A DNA stretch of 64,000 nucleotides from Chitinophagales bacterium (GTDB lineage Bacteria; Bacteroidota; Bacteroidia; Chitinophagales; Chitinophagaceae). Every line of letters starts with the position of its first letter. Positions within the stretch are counted from its first letter, which is position 1. Positions 26,476-34,807 of the stretch are shown here, piece by piece. A model generated the notes under the pieces. It was given only the letters and a program-made list of their open reading frames with translations. It was not told where the DNA came from and searched no databases. Location: the NCBI GenBank assembly GCA_015655015.1, contig JAATFV010000026.1, positions 1 to 64,000 of the forward strand, in the 5' to 3' direction. A program made the position numbers and the translations under genes.

Positions 26476-28275
26476 ATGCGCCGCGTAATCTTACTTGTCA
26501 TTGGAATATCCTTTTTTATTGTTCCTCTCTGTTCCGCGCAATTAGCCGCCGGAGAAAAAGGTAAGTTCACCCACGCCGATACGCTGCGGGGGTCCATTAC
26601 CCCTGAACGTGCCTGGTGGAATGTGATCCACTATGATATCCATGTCACCCCGGATTATGCCAGTAAATCCATCAGGGGGATGACCGTGATCCGGTGGCAG
26701 GCACTGGCCTCCGGGAAGACGCTGCAGATCGATCTGCAGCAACCCATGCGTATCCTTTCTATCCGCTGGCGCAAGAGTACCTTGAAATATAAAAGGGAGG
26801 GAAATGCGTTCCATGTCTATTTGCCCAAAACGGTGAAAAAAGGAAGTATAGAGACCCTGACGGTGAATTTTGAAGGAACTCCCCGTGAGGCGATCCGTCC
26901 GCCCTGGGATGGGGGATGGATCTGGACCAGGGACAGCCTGGGCCGTCCCTGGATGAGCGTTGCCTGCCAGGGATTGGGGGCCAGTGTCTGGTATCCCTGC
27001 AAGGATCACCAGAGCGATGAGCCGGATAGCGGTGCGACACTGAGCATCACCGTTCCGGATACCCTGGTGGCGGTAGGTAATGGCAGGCTGCTGGAGAAAT
27101 CTGCCCCGGCAGGTGGAATGACCACGTATACCTGGAAGGTGGTCGACCCGATCAACAATTACGATATTATTCCCTATATCGGCAAATATGTGAGCTGGCA
27201 TGAGGACTATCCCGGGGAAAAAGGCAAGCTGGACTGCAACTTCTGGGTTTTGGATTATGCGCTGGACAAGGCGAAGGAACAGTTCAAACAGGCGGACAGC
27301 ATGTTGCATTGTTTTGAATCCTGGATGGGCCCCTACCCTTTCTATGAGGACGGGTATAAGCTGGTGCAGGCCCCTCATTTAGGGATGGAACATCAGAGTG
27401 CGGTGGCATATGGCAATCACTTTGCGAATGGGTACCTGGGCCGGGATCTTTCGGGGTCGGGCTGGGGTTTGAAATGGGATTTTATTATCGTACACGAGAG
27501 CGGGCATGAATGGTTTGGCAATAGCATTACTTCCAATGACCTGGCCGATATGTGGATCCATGAGAGCTTTACCAATTATTCCGAGACCTTATATACTACC
27601 TGCCAGGATGGAGTGGAAGCCGGCAATGATTATGTCATCGGCACCCGGAAGAATATCCGCAATGATAAACCGGTTATCGGCGCTTATGGCGTGAATGATG
27701 AAGGTTCGGGGGACATGTACTATAAGGGGGGCAATATGCTGCATATGATCCGGCAGATGCTGGGAGATGAGGGATACAAGGGGCTGCTGCATGGACTCGG
27801 CACGACTTTCTATCATAAGACCGTTACGACGCAGCAGATAGAGGCCTATATCAGCCAGTTTGCCAAAAAAGATCTTTCAAAAGTTTTTGACCAGTATCTG
27901 CGGACGACGAAGATCCCTGTGCTGGAATATAAGATGAACAGCGCTACGCTGCTGTCCTATCACTGGACGAATTGTGTGAAAGGGTTTGATATGCCGATCC
28001 GGATAACCGTAACCGGGCAAAAGGAGCAGTGGATCACTCCTACGGAGGATTGGAAGACTTTGTCCCTTGGGACGCAGGGCGGTGCAGGAGCGGATACGGC
28101 AAAAGAGAATCCCGTGGCGCCGATGGGCAATACGGCGGGTACAGGAACGGCTGATACCAGCAAGCCTGGAATGAGCCCGGCGGCAGGCGCCGTCCAGGCC
28201 GGAGGGAATGGGTCGGGAGATGGTAATTTTTCCGTTGACCGTAATTTTTATATAACGGTGAAAAAACTGGGCTAA
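26476..28275 (+). CDS. M1 family zinc aminopeptidase, exported
   Basis: A 599-residue enzyme with a signal peptide ending LCSAQ. The zinc site is HESGHEW (HExxH at residues 340-344) with Glu363 in WIHESFTNY; the substrate-binding GxMEN-type motif reads GMEHQSA. The N-terminal beta-domain (residues 45-230) is typical of M1. It removes N-terminal residues from peptides in the periplasm or outside the cell. A Gly/Ala/Thr-rich low-complexity segment (residues about 533-584) interrupts the last beta-strand region before FSVDRNFYITV, an unusual insert. It is 9 bp upstream of a flippase gene and divergent from a peptide-binding lipoprotein. Confidence 0.94.
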   Translation: MRRVILLVIGISFFIVPLCSAQLAAGEKGKFTHADTLRGSITPERAWWNVIHYDIHVTPDYASKSIRGMTVIRWQALASGKTLQIDLQQPMRILSIRWRKSTLKYKREGNAFHVYLPKTVKKGSIETLTVNFEGTPREAIRPPWDGGWIWTRDSLGRPWMSVACQGLGASVWYPCKDHQSDEPDSGATLSITVPDTLVAVGNGRLLEKSAPAGGMTTYTWKVVDPINNYDIIPYIGKYVSWHEDYPGEKGKLDCNFWVLDYALDKAKEQFKQADSMLHCFESWMGPYPFYEDGYKLVQAPHLGMEHQSAVAYGNHFANGYLGRDLSGSGWGLKWDFIIVHESGHEWFGNSITSNDLADMWIHESFTNYSETLYTTCQDGVEAGNDYVIGTRKNIRNDKPVIGAYGVNDEGSGDMYYKGGNMLHMIRQMLGDEGYKGLLHGLGTTFYHKTVTTQQIEAYISQFAKKDLSKVFDQYLRTTKIPVLEYKMNSATLLSYHWTNCVKGFDMPIRITVTGQKEQWITPTEDWKTLSLGTQGGAGADTAKENPVAPMGNTAGTGTADTSKPGMSPAAGAVQAGGNGSGDGNFSVDRNFYITVKKLG

Positions 28276-28284
28276 TTTTACGGC

Positions 28285-29778
28285 ATGAGCACTATCCGGC
28301 GGCAGAGCATTATTTCTTCGGTGATCGTGTATGGAGGCTTTGCATTAGGTTTTTTAAATACTATTCTTTTTACGAAATGGTTTACCCCGGATCAGTACGG
28401 ACTGATAGGGATGTTCCTGGCCATGGCTAATGTGATGTATTCGTTTGCCAACCTGGGCATGCAGAATTATATCTACAAGTTTTATCCCTATTATAACGAC
28501 AATCTTTCAGTGCGGGAAAATGATATGATGAGCTGGGCGCTGCTGACCAGTTTCCTGGGGTTCCTGCTGGTCATGGCGGGGGGACTGGCCTTCAAGGACC
28601 TGGTGGTACAGAAATATGAGGCGCAATCCGCCGATTTTGTAAAATATTATTACTGGACTTTTCTTTTCGGTTTTGGGTTGACTTTTTTCTCCCTGCTGGA
28701 AGCGTTTGCCTGGCAGCTAAAGAAGTCCGTATTCACTACGTATTTGCGGGAAGGCCAGTTCCGGCTATTTACCCTGATATTGATCCTGCTCTCGTTCGCC
28801 GGCATTCTGAAGAGCTTTGACGTCTTCATAAAGATCTATGCTTTTACGTATATCTTCACGGCGCTGATCCTGCTGATCTACCTGATCGTCAAACAAAAAC
28901 TTTATTTTAATTTTTCGCCCAGCCGCGTAAGCAGGAAGTTCTTTAAGAAGATCGTGACACAGGCCAGCCTGGTATGGAGCGGCACGCTGGTGTACAATAT
29001 CTCTACGTATTTTGCCCAGTTTGTCATTGCGGCTGTCGTTCCCGGGGGCCTGGCTTTCGTAGGAGTGTATAACCTGGCCTATAATATCGCCAGCCTGATG
29101 CAGGCTCCCCAGCGGGTGATCATTGCCGCTGCCATTGCGCCTTTATCCCAGGCCTGGAAGGACAAGGATTATGGAAAGCTCAACCGGATCTATCACCGGT
29201 CTTCCATCAATCAGCTGATCTTTTCCGTCGGCATGTTCATCCTGATCTGGATCAATTTTACCGACGGGGTACTGACTTTCCACCTAAAGAATACCTACCT
29301 GGACGCCCGGTATGTATTCCTCTTCATCGGGCTGATGCGCATCATAGACATGGGGACGGGACTGAATAGTCAGCTGATCGCTACATCTACTTTCTGGAGG
29401 TTTGATTTTTTTACAGGTATTACGCTGGTAGTGCTGACGCTGCCTCTGAATTATGTTTTGGCGAAAAAGTTTGGGGTGATCGGACCGGCGATCGCCGACC
29501 TGGTGACCTTTACCATTTACAATGGGATCCGCTGTGTATTCCTTTATGTAAAATTCAAGATGCAGCCTTTTACGTTCAAGTCGCTTTATACGTTGATACT
29601 GGGGCTGGCGGGGTATTTTGTTTGTCATCTGCTGTTTGAGCCTTATCATGGATTTCCGGGTTTGTTCCTGCGAAGCATCGTGTTTATCGGGATCTTTGGC
29701 GGCGGCGTGCTGGGGCTGAGCCTTTCGGAGGATATTATTCCAGTGTGGAAGACGGTGAGGAAGAGGATGGGGAGATAA
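28285..29778 (+). CDS. Polysaccharide flippase (Wzx/MOP superfamily)
   Basis: A 497-residue membrane protein with about 12-14 hydrophobic segments. The start (MSTIRRQSIISSVIVYGGFA) and FTKWFTPDQYGLIGMFLAMA are typical of lipopolysaccharide or oligosaccharide flippases of the MOP superfamily. It moves lipid-linked glycans across the inner membrane. It starts 9 bp after the M1 peptidase stop and is probably co-transcribed with it, although no other glycan genes are adjacent. The glycan is unknown. Confidence 0.88.
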   Translation: MSTIRRQSIISSVIVYGGFALGFLNTILFTKWFTPDQYGLIGMFLAMANVMYSFANLGMQNYIYKFYPYYNDNLSVRENDMMSWALLTSFLGFLLVMAGGLAFKDLVVQKYEAQSADFVKYYYWTFLFGFGLTFFSLLEAFAWQLKKSVFTTYLREGQFRLFTLILILLSFAGILKSFDVFIKIYAFTYIFTALILLIYLIVKQKLYFNFSPSRVSRKFFKKIVTQASLVWSGTLVYNISTYFAQFVIAAVVPGGLAFVGVYNLAYNIASLMQAPQRVIIAAAIAPLSQAWKDKDYGKLNRIYHRSSINQLIFSVGMFILIWINFTDGVLTFHLKNTYLDARYVFLFIGLMRIIDMGTGLNSQLIATSTFWRFDFFTGITLVVLTLPLNYVLAKKFGVIGPAIADLVTFTIYNGIRCVFLYVKFKMQPFTFKSLYTLILGLAGYFVCHLLFEPYHGFPGLFLRSIVFIGIFGGGVLGLSLSEDIIPVWKTVRKRMGR

Positions 29779-30040
29779 ATTCTTTTATAAACGGGTGTTA
29801 ATCATCGATATAGGCCGGATGAAGAAAAAATTGGATTACCAGGGGGAAAATTAATATCTTTGGATAGCCAGTTTCAATTGAAAGTCGCTCTCCGAGCGTG
29901 GTGATTTTACCAACCTCCGGTATATCATCCGTCGCATGAAAATAGAATCCATATTTCCCTTTTTTCTTTTCGATACTCCCTATCTTTTTAAAATAGAGGT
30001 CTGCCACTTTCCTATCATTCGTGCATATGCGCGCAATTCA

Positions 30041-30745
30041 TCATTCCGGAAGAGTGGGGCGGTCAAGGATCCTGCCTGCCCCGATAAAATGTTTGTCATA
30101 ATACCCGTCGTTCATATCGCTGATCATGACGCCGGATACGCTGGCATGGATAAATTTATTGTTCCGCAGGTAGACGCCCACATGGGTGACAGCCCTGCGT
30201 TTGCCCAGGGTGTGAAAAAAGACCAGGTCTCCTTCCTGCAGCTCGTCGCGCGAAATTCTCCGGGTAGCTTCATATTGTTCTTTGGAGGTGCGGGGAAGGG
30301 CGGCAATTCCGTATACGGAGGATAGGAGCAGGAAGGCAAAGGCCGAGCAGTCGATACCATCGCGGGTAGTGCCGCCATAATGATAAGGGGTGCCATACCA
30401 GTATTCCATAAAACTCAGCAATTTCTGGTTGTCCATTTCTTCAACAGAGGCGTTCTCCAGGATAGCATATTTGAATTGGAGCGAAGCAAAGTTCTCGATC
30501 TCGCCGGATGCATACGCGGCATGGCCGGTATTGTTGCCGGATATGGTGGTGATGGAGCTGCCGGTATTATCCCGGTTTGCATCGGGTTTGATAGCAATGT
30601 TATTGATAAATTCAATCGAAGAGCCGGAAGTTTTCTGTGTACGGGCGTGGGTAACAGGGGCTGATGACCTGGAGGAGGACCTCTGGGTATTACAACTGGT
30701 TGCCAAACAAAAAAGGGACGTTATTACTATGAGATTTTTCAACAT
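30041..30745 (-). CDS. NlpC/P60 family lipoprotein (peptidoglycan endopeptidase)
   Basis: A 234-residue lipoprotein from the ATG at 30745, with lipobox CLATSC. The first 110 residues after the lipid anchor are a low-complexity linker. The NlpC/P60 domain carries the nucleophile in TTRDGIDCSAFAFLL, the His in AVTHVGVYL, and HASVSGVMIS. Enzymes of this type cut peptide cross-bridges in peptidoglycan, and this one is probably anchored facing the wall. A weak frame directly downstream (29798-30007) is discussed under rejected items. Confidence 0.92.
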   Translation of the reverse strand: MLKNLIVITSLFCLATSCNTQRSSSRSSAPVTHARTQKTSGSSIEFINNIAIKPDANRDNTGSSITTISGNNTGHAAYASGEIENFASLQFKYAILENASVEEMDNQKLLSFMEYWYGTPYHYGGTTRDGIDCSAFAFLLLSSVYGIAALPRTSKEQYEATRRISRDELQEGDLVFFHTLGKRRAVTHVGVYLRNNKFIHASVSGVMISDMNDGYYDKHFIGAGRILDRPTLPE

Positions 30746-30972
30746 ATTTTCCACTTGATCAGCCATATTATATAGATGCACGAGATTATATAGATGCCCG
30801 GGAAGCCGACATTAATGACTGGAGCTGAAGGTGTTAATTTACTTTAAGCTCTAAAACTCCTTCCAGGATATTGGTATGCCTGCAAATATAGCAAAAAATT
30901 TGCCAAAACAATGGCGCGCGATTTGTGCAGTAAGAGTAGCAGCGCATACCCGCCTTTTAGCAGGATTTTCCC

Positions 30973-30980
30973 TAAATTTG
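30973..30980 (+). promoter_or_regulatory. -7 element of the SNF2 helicase gene
   Basis: TAAATTTG is an exact TAnnTTTG match. It lies inside the longest possible open frame but 43 bp upstream of the ATG at 31023, and so supports the shorter protein. Confidence 0.5.
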
Positions 30981-31022
30981 AAAATTTATCTGTTTATTCC
31001 TGCAATTCTTATTAAAAACCTG

Positions 31023-33941
31023 ATGGCATCTTCAAAGAGCGAGTTAAGAACAGTTTTATTATTATCCCCGCATCGTTTACAGGAAGATCATATTATATTG
31101 GAATCGCTGCATATTACCCGGGCGCCCGAAATAACCAAAGGTCCCGGGACTGCCAGGGTTTACGGAGCTGCCAGGTCAGCCGTTCCCCTGCAGTTTGAAA
31201 CCTGCGAGCTGAACAACACAGAATTACGGCGGTATTATTCCCAGCTTCCCGCGCAGGCTCTTGAAGTATTGGGCTGTTTTACGGAAGTGGGGCTTTACCG
31301 GATAAGGGAGAATATTCAAAAGCGGCATACCTCTCAACGGGCTGGCGTTCCCTTCGAATCCTATTACAAGAACGCCATGACCCGCAAGGTGCATGAGCTC
31401 CTGGAGCAGATGAAGCCATTTGCCGGGCTGCTGAAATGGTATCATAAGCTGCCTGGCGACAAGGGAAATTTCAGGACAGGTCCCTGTACTTTCAGCGCCT
31501 ATCGGCCGCAGCTGCATTTTGAGGTGAACCAGGAGGATGGAGAGTTCCGACTGGATATCCAGGTCAGCCTGAACGGGACAGATTATCCGTATAGCCGGTT
31601 CCGGCGCTATCAATTCCTGCTGGAAAGCGGCAATGAATACTTTATATTATCCTATTCCGATTACCTCACCCTGGAATGGCTGCAGGAAAAAGATCCGCAG
31701 TTATACGGCACCCAACCCGATGTTTTTGCCCGGGAGATCCTGGCTAAGCTGGAAGAGGGATATACGGTAAAGCGCAACAACCTGCTGGCAAAAACGGGTA
31801 TACAGGTCACGCCGGTGAACCGGGTGCTCCTGAGTGAGATCAGCGGGTCATTCCTGGTGCTGACCCCACAATGGATCTATGATGGCTTTGTCGTGGAAGG
31901 GCCCTGGAAGGAGAATCATGAGACGATCCGAAACGGGGTGACTTATCTTATAGAAAGGGATAAAGAGGCGGAGGCGACCTTCCTGCAATTGCTGGAATCC
32001 CTTCATGCCGGCTTTCCAAGGCAATTGAACGGTTACTATTATCTTTCTTTTGCCGAGGCGCAGAAAAAGCAATGGTTTATGAAGGTATATCATCGCCTGC
32101 TGGAACTGAATATACAGCTGACAGGGATGGATATGCTCCAGCATTTCCGGTACTCACCGTTTAAGATCACGGTGGAAACCTCTCTTCTGAAGGAGGATGG
32201 AGATTGGCTGACCCTGAAAATGGCCGTTTCCTTCGGAGAGGAGGAGGTGTTGTTGCCGGAGCTGCAAAAAATGCTGCTGGCCGGTCAGCGGGCCATCCTG
32301 CTTAAAGACGGATCGCTGGGTGTTCTTACCGATGAATGGATGGAGCAATATGGTACGCTTATCCGGCATGGGAAGGTCTCGAAAAAGGAAATAATGGTGC
32401 CGCGGTGGCTGGCTTTCAGCGAACAGCAGGCAGGAAAGGACGGGCAGGTCTTCGACCAGGTGCTGAAAAAAAGCTGGCGGGAAAAATGGCAGGACTGGCA
32501 GGCCGGCGCCGGTCCTCTTTATCCTATCCCTGCGTCCGTACAGGCAACGCTGCGTCCTTACCAGCAAAAAGGATATGAGTGGATGCTGCTGCTGGCCGAG
32601 GCGGGCGCCGGCGCCTGCCTGGCCGATGATATGGGGCTGGGTAAAACGCTGCAGACGATCTGCCTCCTGGCGCACCAGGCTGCACAGCATCCGGGTTCCC
32701 GGCATCTCATCATCTGTCCTTCGTCGTTAATCTATAACTGGCAGCAGGAGCTGAAACGGTTTGCCCCTACCCTTTCCACGCTGGTTCATCATGGGGCTGG
32801 CCGCAGCGCAGCCGAACTGGAAAAAGAGGATTATCAGATCATCATTACCAGCTATGGGACGGTGCGGGCGGATATAGAGGCGATAAGCTTATTGCCCTTC
32901 GGAACGGTGGTGCTGGATGAAAGCCATAATATAAAGAACCCGGCGGCGCAGGTGACCAGGGCCGTAGGCAGGCTGCTTGCCGCCATGCGTATTGCCTTAA
33001 GCGGTACACCAGTGATGAATAATACCTTCGACCTCTATGCCCAGCTGAATTTTCTGCTGCCCGGCATGTTGGGGGGGCGGGAATTTTTCAAGCGGGAATA
33101 TGCCGATGCGATAGACAGAGAGCAGGATGCCGATAAGATCCGCGCTTTGCAGAAGCTGACGGCGCCCTTTGTGCTGCGCCGTACCAAGGAGCAGGTGGCG
33201 CAGGACCTTCCGCCGAAGACGGAGATAGTTTTATGGTGTGATATGAGCGCGGCACAGAAGCAGCTCTATGATGAAATAAAGGAGAGCATTCGCAGCAGCC
33301 TGTTCCTGAATATTAAAAAGGAGGGACTGAACAAAAGCAAGCTGGCCGTACTGCAGGGTATGCTGAAGCTGCGGCAGGTATGCAACTCACCGTTACTATT
33401 ACCTGCAGAAGAACAGACCTGCACGGATTCTGTGAAGACCGATCTGCTGATCAGCGAGTTATGCGATAATCTGAAAGAACATAAGGTGCTGGTCTTTTCC
33501 CAGTTCACCAGCATGCTGGACTTGCTGGGTGAGTTATGCCGGCAGCGGGGTATTGCCTATTATCACTTCGATGGACAGACGCCTCCCGCTAAGCGGGCAG
33601 AGATGGTGAGCCGTTTCCAGCAGGAAGATGACAAGACAAATGTGTTCCTGATCAGTCTGAAGGCCGGTAATGCCGGGCTCAATCTTACCGCGGCCAGTTA
33701 TGTGTTCCTCTTCGACCCCTGGTGGAATACGGCGGTACAGCAACAGGCTATCGACCGCACTCACCGTATCGGACAGACTAAAAATGTGTTTGCGTATAAG
33801 ATGATCTGCAAGGATACGATCGAAGAAAAGATCATCAGTCTCCAACAGCGTAAGAAGCAATTGGCGGATGAGCTCGTTTCGGAGGATGATGGATTTGTGA
33901 AGTCGCTGAGCGAGGAGGATATTCAGTATTTATTCAGCTGA
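31023..33941 (+). CDS. SNF2/SWI2 family DNA translocase (HepA-like)
   Basis: A 972-residue protein from the ATG at 31023; the frame is open from 30876 but a promoter element at 30973 argues for the shorter form. The N-terminal half (about 500 residues) is family-specific. The SNF2 ATPase follows with Walker A ADDMGLGKTLQT, DESH box VVLDESHNIKNP, and RIALSGTPVMNN, then the helicase C lobe with VFSQFTSMLDLL, FDGQTPPAKR, LKAGNAGLNLTAASYVF and DRTHRIGQTKNV. Bacterial members translocate on DNA or remodel RNA polymerase complexes. It is flanked by its own promoter and by a separate promoter for the next gene. Confidence 0.93.
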   Translation: MASSKSELRTVLLLSPHRLQEDHIILESLHITRAPEITKGPGTARVYGAARSAVPLQFETCELNNTELRRYYSQLPAQALEVLGCFTEVGLYRIRENIQKRHTSQRAGVPFESYYKNAMTRKVHELLEQMKPFAGLLKWYHKLPGDKGNFRTGPCTFSAYRPQLHFEVNQEDGEFRLDIQVSLNGTDYPYSRFRRYQFLLESGNEYFILSYSDYLTLEWLQEKDPQLYGTQPDVFAREILAKLEEGYTVKRNNLLAKTGIQVTPVNRVLLSEISGSFLVLTPQWIYDGFVVEGPWKENHETIRNGVTYLIERDKEAEATFLQLLESLHAGFPRQLNGYYYLSFAEAQKKQWFMKVYHRLLELNIQLTGMDMLQHFRYSPFKITVETSLLKEDGDWLTLKMAVSFGEEEVLLPELQKMLLAGQRAILLKDGSLGVLTDEWMEQYGTLIRHGKVSKKEIMVPRWLAFSEQQAGKDGQVFDQVLKKSWREKWQDWQAGAGPLYPIPASVQATLRPYQQKGYEWMLLLAEAGAGACLADDMGLGKTLQTICLLAHQAAQHPGSRHLIICPSSLIYNWQQELKRFAPTLSTLVHHGAGRSAAELEKEDYQIIITSYGTVRADIEAISLLPFGTVVLDESHNIKNPAAQVTRAVGRLLAAMRIALSGTPVMNNTFDLYAQLNFLLPGMLGGREFFKREYADAIDREQDADKIRALQKLTAPFVLRRTKEQVAQDLPPKTEIVLWCDMSAAQKQLYDEIKESIRSSLFLNIKKEGLNKSKLAVLQGMLKLRQVCNSPLLLPAEEQTCTDSVKTDLLISELCDNLKEHKVLVFSQFTSMLDLLGELCRQRGIAYYHFDGQTPPAKRAEMVSRFQQEDDKTNVFLISLKAGNAGLNLTAASYVFLFDPWWNTAVQQQAIDRTHRIGQTKNVFAYKMICKDTIEEKIISLQQRKKQLADELVSEDDGFVKSLSEEDIQYLFS

Positions 33942-33972
33942 TGGATTTTGGGGGAGTGTGGGAAAAGAAATT

Positions 33973-34001
33973 TTTGTGGAATAATTAAAGTTGTAATTTT
34001 G
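33973..34001 (+). promoter_or_regulatory. Complete Bacteroidetes promoter for the coiled-coil gene
   Basis: A -33 box TTTG (33973-33976), a 17-bp spacer and -7 box TAATTTTG (33994-34001) match the Bacteroidetes consensus well. The predicted start is near 34007, about 14 nt before the ATG at 34021. Confidence 0.65.
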
Positions 34002-34020
34002 GATATGAAAATTTGTTTTT

Positions 34021-34467
34021 ATGAAAACTGCTGCTATCGGATTGAATATACCCAACATACGGTTATACGATATTTTTAGAAGAGATCTGCATCTTCCGGA
34101 TGAACGAGCGCATGATCTGGTGCAGGCCATTGATGAAGCGGTCAAAGAAGGATATGAAGAAAGACTGAAGGGAATGGCTACAAAGGAGTATGTGAAAGGT
34201 GAAATCCAGGTTGTTAAAGATGAGCTCCTTGCTACAAAGGATTTTGTAAAGGGAGGGAACTGGAATATGAGGGATGAATTTCAGGCTGCAAAGGATTTTG
34301 TAAAGGCTGAGGTCAACTTTGTAAAGGCTGAGGTCAACAGAGTTGAGCTCAAAGTAGAACAACTAAAAAGCGAAGTGACCAAATCCATTTACTGGACCAG
34401 CCTGGTTCAATTTCTGGCAATTACCGGCGCTATTATAGGGATCATTAGTTTTATGCTCCGGAAGTAA
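34021..34467 (+). CDS. Coiled-coil protein with C-terminal membrane anchor (DUF1640-like)
   Basis: A 148-residue protein. The first 50 residues include a short helix pair (LYDIFRRDLHLPDERAHDLV); residues 52-122 form a coiled coil with repeated ATKxFVK and FVKAEVN heptads; residues about 125-145 are a hydrophobic helix (LVQFLAITGAIIGIISFML). The layout resembles DUF1640/CCDC90-type proteins. Two exact 21-bp tandem units (34297-34338) encode FVKAEVN twice, a sign of recent heptad expansion. It should sit in the inner membrane as a multimer. Function unknown. Confidence 0.75.
   Translation: MKTAAIGLNIPNIRLYDIFRRDLHLPDERAHDLVQAIDEAVKEGYEERLKGMATKEYVKGEIQVVKDELLATKDFVKGGNWNMRDEFQAAKDFVKAEVNFVKAEVNRVELKVEQLKSEVTKSIYWTSLVQFLAITGAIIGIISFMLRK
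34297..34338 (+). repeat. Exact 21-bp tandem duplication encoding one heptad
   Basis: The 21-bp unit encoding FVKAEVN occurs twice without mismatch at 34297-34317 and 34318-34338. Related, diverged copies (AAGGATTTTGTAAAGG) lie at about 34238 and 34291. Confidence 0.9.
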
Positions 34468-34807
34468 GTCTCATTCCCCGGAGAAAGGACCGGAGTTTGG
34501 AAAAGGCTCCGGGCAAATGGTCCGGGCAAAAAATCCCCCCTGAAGCAGGTTCCCGCCTGATACTAATGCTGCCAGATCCCGCCAAATATTGGCGCTTCCC
34601 CCCTGAAATTGCGCTCATCTTCTCCCCTAAACTCTCAGGAAATTCTTATAATAAATGTGCCGGAGATGCACTTCCTCGCTCCTCCCCGCTTGCCTTCGCT
34701 TCGCTCGGTTAGGGCGAGACGCTTCCCGCGTCTCAACGACCTGTGGAAAGAATGTGCTTTTTTCTAAACAACCTATCTGGGATTTTGTTAGTTAATTGCA
34801 AGTTCTT
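34468..34807. other. 340-bp intergenic region with a strong hairpin
   Basis: No gene is supported here. GAGACGC (34716-34722), loop TTCCC, and GCGTCTC (34728-34734) form an exact 7-bp hairpin without a T-tract; it may be a REP-like element or a processing site. A run of C-rich sequence with CGCTTCGCTCGG lies just before it. The leader of dnaE follows; GGATTTTG near 34780 resembles only the TTTG half of a -7 box. Confidence 0.45.

Noticed and set aside
26294..26476. Extended N-terminus of the peptide-binding lipoprotein
   Set aside because: It would bury the lipoprotein signal peptide and touch the start of the divergent M1 gene.
26542..27378. A 278-codon minus-strand frame opposite the M1 peptidase
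   Set aside because: It is fully antisense to the conserved catalytic region and has a Pro/Gly/His/Arg-rich composition typical of shadow frames.
29798..30007. A 69-codon minus-strand frame with GTG start, in the same frame as the NlpC gene after its stop
   Set aside because: Parts look protein-like (GKITTLGERLSIETGYPKIL), but it has only a GTG start, no promoter of its own and no recognised family. It may be a gene remnant; evidence is too weak for a CDS call.
30876..31022. Extended N-terminus of the SNF2 protein
   Set aside because: The extra 49 codons contain an exact -7 promoter element and give an implausible sequence; the ATG at 31023 fits better.
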